Source of the DNA: an uncultured Slackia sp.
GTDB lineage: Bacteria > Actinomycetota > Coriobacteriia > Coriobacteriales > Eggerthellaceae
Length of the DNA: 6,996 bases
Assembly: GCA_937895975.1 (NCBI GenBank)
Contig: CALBLG010000252.1
Location: 1-6,996, forward strand
Reading direction: 5' to 3'
Shown: piece by piece, positions 5,191 to 6,996 of the stretch
Position numbering within the stretch: the stretch's first letter is position 1
Layout: each line of letters begins with the position of its first letter
Translations under genes and position numbers: made by a program
The notes under the pieces: model-generated
What the model was told of the DNA's origin: nothing
Database searches by the model: none
Seen by the model: only the letters and a program-made list of their open reading frames with translations

Positions 5191-6072
5191 TTAGGCCGAC
5201 GGAACCTCGGCCTTGGCCAGGCTCATATTCAACATGGCGTAATCTTCAGGCACCGTAAGCTTGATGTTGCTGCGCTTGCCTTCGACCACCAGCACCTTGC
5301 CGCCCAAACGCTCGATCAACGACGAGTCGTCGGTACCTACGAAACCCTCGGAAAGCGCCGACGCGTGCGCGCGGCGGTACACGCCCGCGCGGAACACCTG
5401 CGGCGTTTGGGCATTCCAAAACACGCGGCGGTCGGGCGTGCCCACGATGCAGCCGTTTTCGACAACCTTAAGCGTATCTATAGACGGCGTGGCCACGATG
5501 GCGCCGTCGGCGTCGAGCGTGCCTTTCAGCGTGTTGATGGTATGCGCGATAAGCTCGGGCGAGATAAGCGGGCGCGCGCCGTCGTGCAGCACGACGAACT
5601 CGTATTCTTCAGACGCGTATTCCAAGCCCGAAAACGCGCTTTCCTGGCGCGTGGAACCGGCCGGCGCCATGGTGATGGGCGTGACGAACGGATACGGGTC
5701 GATGGCTCGGCTGCGATACTCGGCCGCGCGATCTTCCGGACACACCACGACGATTTCCCCCACGTCCTCGACGGCATCGAACGCGGCGATCGACCACGTA
5801 AGCATGGGGCGCCCCGAAATCTCGACGAGCTGCTTGCCGCCTTCGTGGCCAAAACGCTCGCCCGAGCCGCCAGCCAAAATGATGGCCGCCGTTTTCGGGC
5901 TCTTCGACACCTTGCCCGAGAAACGCACCGTTTTCGCGCCCGTTTCGTCGAAATCCAGGCGGGTGGCCGCGTCTTCGGCCACTTCGACCAGCGCGGTGGG
6001 CACATACACCGGATCGATGACGCCGAACTCGGCCGCACCACCCACGGTCTTCACATTGTCGGGCGTGCTCAT
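5191..6072 (-). CDS. ispD: 2-C-methyl-D-erythritol 4-phosphate cytidylyltransferase with N-terminal extension
   Basis: IspD joins CTP and MEP to give CDP-ME in the MEP isoprenoid pathway. The nucleotide-binding signature LAGGSGERFG is at about 66-75 with Lys80 in GGKQL. AGSTRQESAFSGL (about 138-150), LHDGARPL (about 162-169), FWNAQTPQVF (218-227), GTDDSSLIE (246-254) and GKRSNIKLTVPEDY (about 265-278) complete the family pattern. The protein has 293 residues, whereas typical IspD has about 230. The excess is an N-terminal segment of about 60 residues before TAAIILAGG, moderately acidic and of no family I recognise. The ATG at 6070-6072 has AAAGGGGAG (6076-6084) directly upstream; no start with a comparable ribosome site is seen nearer the catalytic domain. 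A terminator-like hairpin lies about 20 bases upstream. The gap to ispF is 174 bases. Confidence 0.95.
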   Translation of the reverse strand: MSTPDNVKTVGGAAEFGVIDPVYVPTALVEVAEDAATRLDFDETGAKTVRFSGKVSKSPKTAAIILAGGSGERFGHEGGKQLVEISGRPMLTWSIAAFDAVEDVGEIVVVCPEDRAAEYRSRAIDPYPFVTPITMAPAGSTRQESAFSGLEYASEEYEFVVLHDGARPLISPELIAHTINTLKGTLDADGAIVATPSIDTLKVVENGCIVGTPDRRVFWNAQTPQVFRAGVYRRAHASALSEGFVGTDDSSLIERLGGKVLVVEGKRSNIKLTVPEDYAMLNMSLAKAEVPSA

Positions 6073-6091
6073 GGGCTCCCCTTTCATACGG

Positions 6092-6116
6092 AAAAGGGGC
6101 GTCCGCAGACGCCCCT
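6092..6116 (-). terminator. Rho-independent terminator of clpC
   Basis: A perfect 9-bp GC-rich stem pairs AGGGGCGTC with GACGCCCCT (6095-6103 and 6108-6116 on the plus strand) around a 4-base loop. On the minus strand it is followed at once by TTTT (6092-6095). It begins 33 bases after the clpC stop and ends about 20 bases before the ispD start. It works on the minus strand only, since no T-run follows on the plus strand. Its closeness to ispD also allows a role as an attenuator. Confidence 0.8.
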
Positions 6117-6123
6117 CGCGCAA

Positions 6124-6137
6124 CGCCGTCGCCGGCG
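6124..6137 (-). other. Small GCGA-loop hairpin after clpC
   Basis: On the minus strand CGCCG and CGGCG (6133-6137 and 6124-6128) form a 5-bp GC stem closed by a GCGA loop, which fits the stable GNRA tetraloop class. It lies between the clpC stop and the terminator hairpin. It may simply be a by-product of GC-rich sequence. Confidence 0.35.
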
Positions 6138-6149
6138 CCCTCGGTTTGA

Positions 6150-6996
6150 TTAATCGGCTGCGCCGTCGCTCGACGCGCCACCGCCGGCGCTTGGGGCCCC
6201 GGCATGGGACAAATCGAACTGAGGTAGCAGCGATTCTGCTTCTTGCGCTATGCTATCACGTTTTCGCGGAGCGGGAATCTCTCCCGTGCCCGGCGTAAAC
6301 GTCAGCTCGCCGTCTTTCACGTCGACATCGATGACCGACCCCGCATGCCACGTGCCAGCAAGCAGCTGCTCGGAAATCGGGTCTTCGAGCAAACGCTGAA
6401 TCGCACGGCGCAGCGGACGGGCGCCCATCGTGGTGTCGGTGCCCTCTTTGGCCACGAATGCGCGCGCGGCCGGCGACAGGTTGATCGTCATATCCATGGC
6501 GATAAGGCGGTCGCGCAGCTCGGCAACCATCAGGTCGACGATTTGGGCAATCTGGTCTTCTGTCAGGCTCTTGAACACGATGATTTCGTCGAGGCGGTTC
6601 AAGAACTCGGGCCTGAACAGCTTCTTCATCTCGCTCATCACGCGGCTCTTGATTTCCTTGTCCGACAGGCCTTTCTGCGAGTCGGGCGTGAAGCCGAGCG
6701 GCGCGGTTTCGGCAATCTGACGAGCGCCCACGTTCGACGTCATGATGATGACCGTGTTGCGGAAGTCGACCGAACGGCCCTGCGAATCGGTCAGGCGGCC
6801 CTCTTCGAGAATCTGCAGCAAGATGTTGAACACATCGGGGTGCGCCTTCTCGATCTCATCGAACAGCACGACCGAATACGGGCGCTGGCGCACAGCCTTG
6901 GTAAGCTGACCGCCCTCGTCGAAGCCCACGTAGCCCGGAGGCGAACCCACCAGACGGCTGACGCTGTGCTTCTCCATGTACTCGGACATGTCGAAG
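6150..6996 (-). CDS. clpC: ClpC ATP-dependent unfoldase, C-terminal part (partial)
   Basis: The 5' end of this gene lies beyond the right edge; about 281 C-terminal residues are visible. They form most of the second AAA+ module of a Clp/Hsp100 ATPase, which unfolds substrates and feeds them to ClpP. Seen in order are the pore-loop region GSPPGYVGFDEGG, Walker B YSVVLFDEIEKAHPDVF, the sensor-1 region VIIMTSNVGA, and sensor-2 GARPLRRAIQRLLEDPIS. The Walker A motif is outside the window. ClpC is preferred over ClpB because of the close match to ClpC/ClpA-type D2 wording and the placement before ispD, but the diagnostic N-terminal and middle regions are not visible. After the small C-terminal domain a tail of about 45 residues is rich in Gly, Ser and Ala (GAPSAGGGASSDGAAD). 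The stop is TAA at 6150-6152. Confidence 0.93.
   Translation of the reverse strand, partial: FDMSEYMEKHSVSRLVGSPPGYVGFDEGGQLTKAVRQRPYSVVLFDEIEKAHPDVFNILLQILEEGRLTDSQGRSVDFRNTVIIMTSNVGARQIAETAPLGFTPDSQKGLSDKEIKSRVMSEMKKLFRPEFLNRLDEIIVFKSLTEDQIAQIVDLMVAELRDRLIAMDMTINLSPAARAFVAKEGTDTTMGARPLRRAIQRLLEDPISEQLLAGTWHAGSVIDVDVKDGELTFTPGTGEIPAPRKRDSIAQEAESLLPQFDLSHAGAPSAGGGASSDGAAD

Noticed and set aside
5261..6298. A 345-codon plus-strand open frame across ispD and the clpC end
   Set aside because: It is Ser/Ala/Arg-rich, mirrors the ispD codons and crosses a terminator hairpin; no family motif is seen.

Overview
The window is a GC-rich bacterial chromosome segment in which every recognisable gene lies on the minus strand. 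Transcription runs from the right end to the left: clpC (3' part) > ispD > ispF > cysE > cysS > rlmB > yacP-like NYN nuclease > rlmH. The order clpC/ispD/ispF/cysE/cysS/rlmB/yacP matches a neighbourhood well known in Gram-positive bacteria. High G+C, GTG starts, strong AGGAGG-type ribosome binding sites and the ClpC type suggest a high-GC Gram-positive, perhaps a Coriobacteriia (Eggerthella-like) actinobacterium. That assignment is inference from gene order and composition; no rRNA or other marker is present.

Right part (4522-6996): the end of the Clp/Hsp100 unfoldase ClpC finishes at a textbook rho-independent terminator (6092-6116). Two enzymes of the MEP isoprenoid pathway follow: IspD, with an unusual N-terminal extension of about 60 residues, and IspF. 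The 174-base gap between them holds GTGGGAC-type inverted repeats and a promoter-like sequence for ispF. Middle part (2277-4472): cysE and cysS, tightly coupled with a 12-base gap, link cysteine synthesis to cysteinyl-tRNA charging. Left part (148-2078): three genes acting on rRNA or ribosome-associated RNA, namely a SPOUT 2'-O-methyltransferase of the TrmH/RlmB group, a NYN-domain RNase of the YacP/Rae1 family, and RlmH, which methylates pseudouridine 1915 of 23S rRNA.

The genes are ordinary housekeeping genes and I see no undescribed multi-gene system. The unexplained material is in the intergenic gaps. There is a 153-bp element with 34-bp inverted arms (33/34 matching) between cysS and rlmB, where Firmicutes usually carry mrnC. 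There is a family of GTGGGAC palindromes (REP-like) in two gaps, and palindromic DNA after rlmH. Every intergenic gap is shorter than 300 bases.
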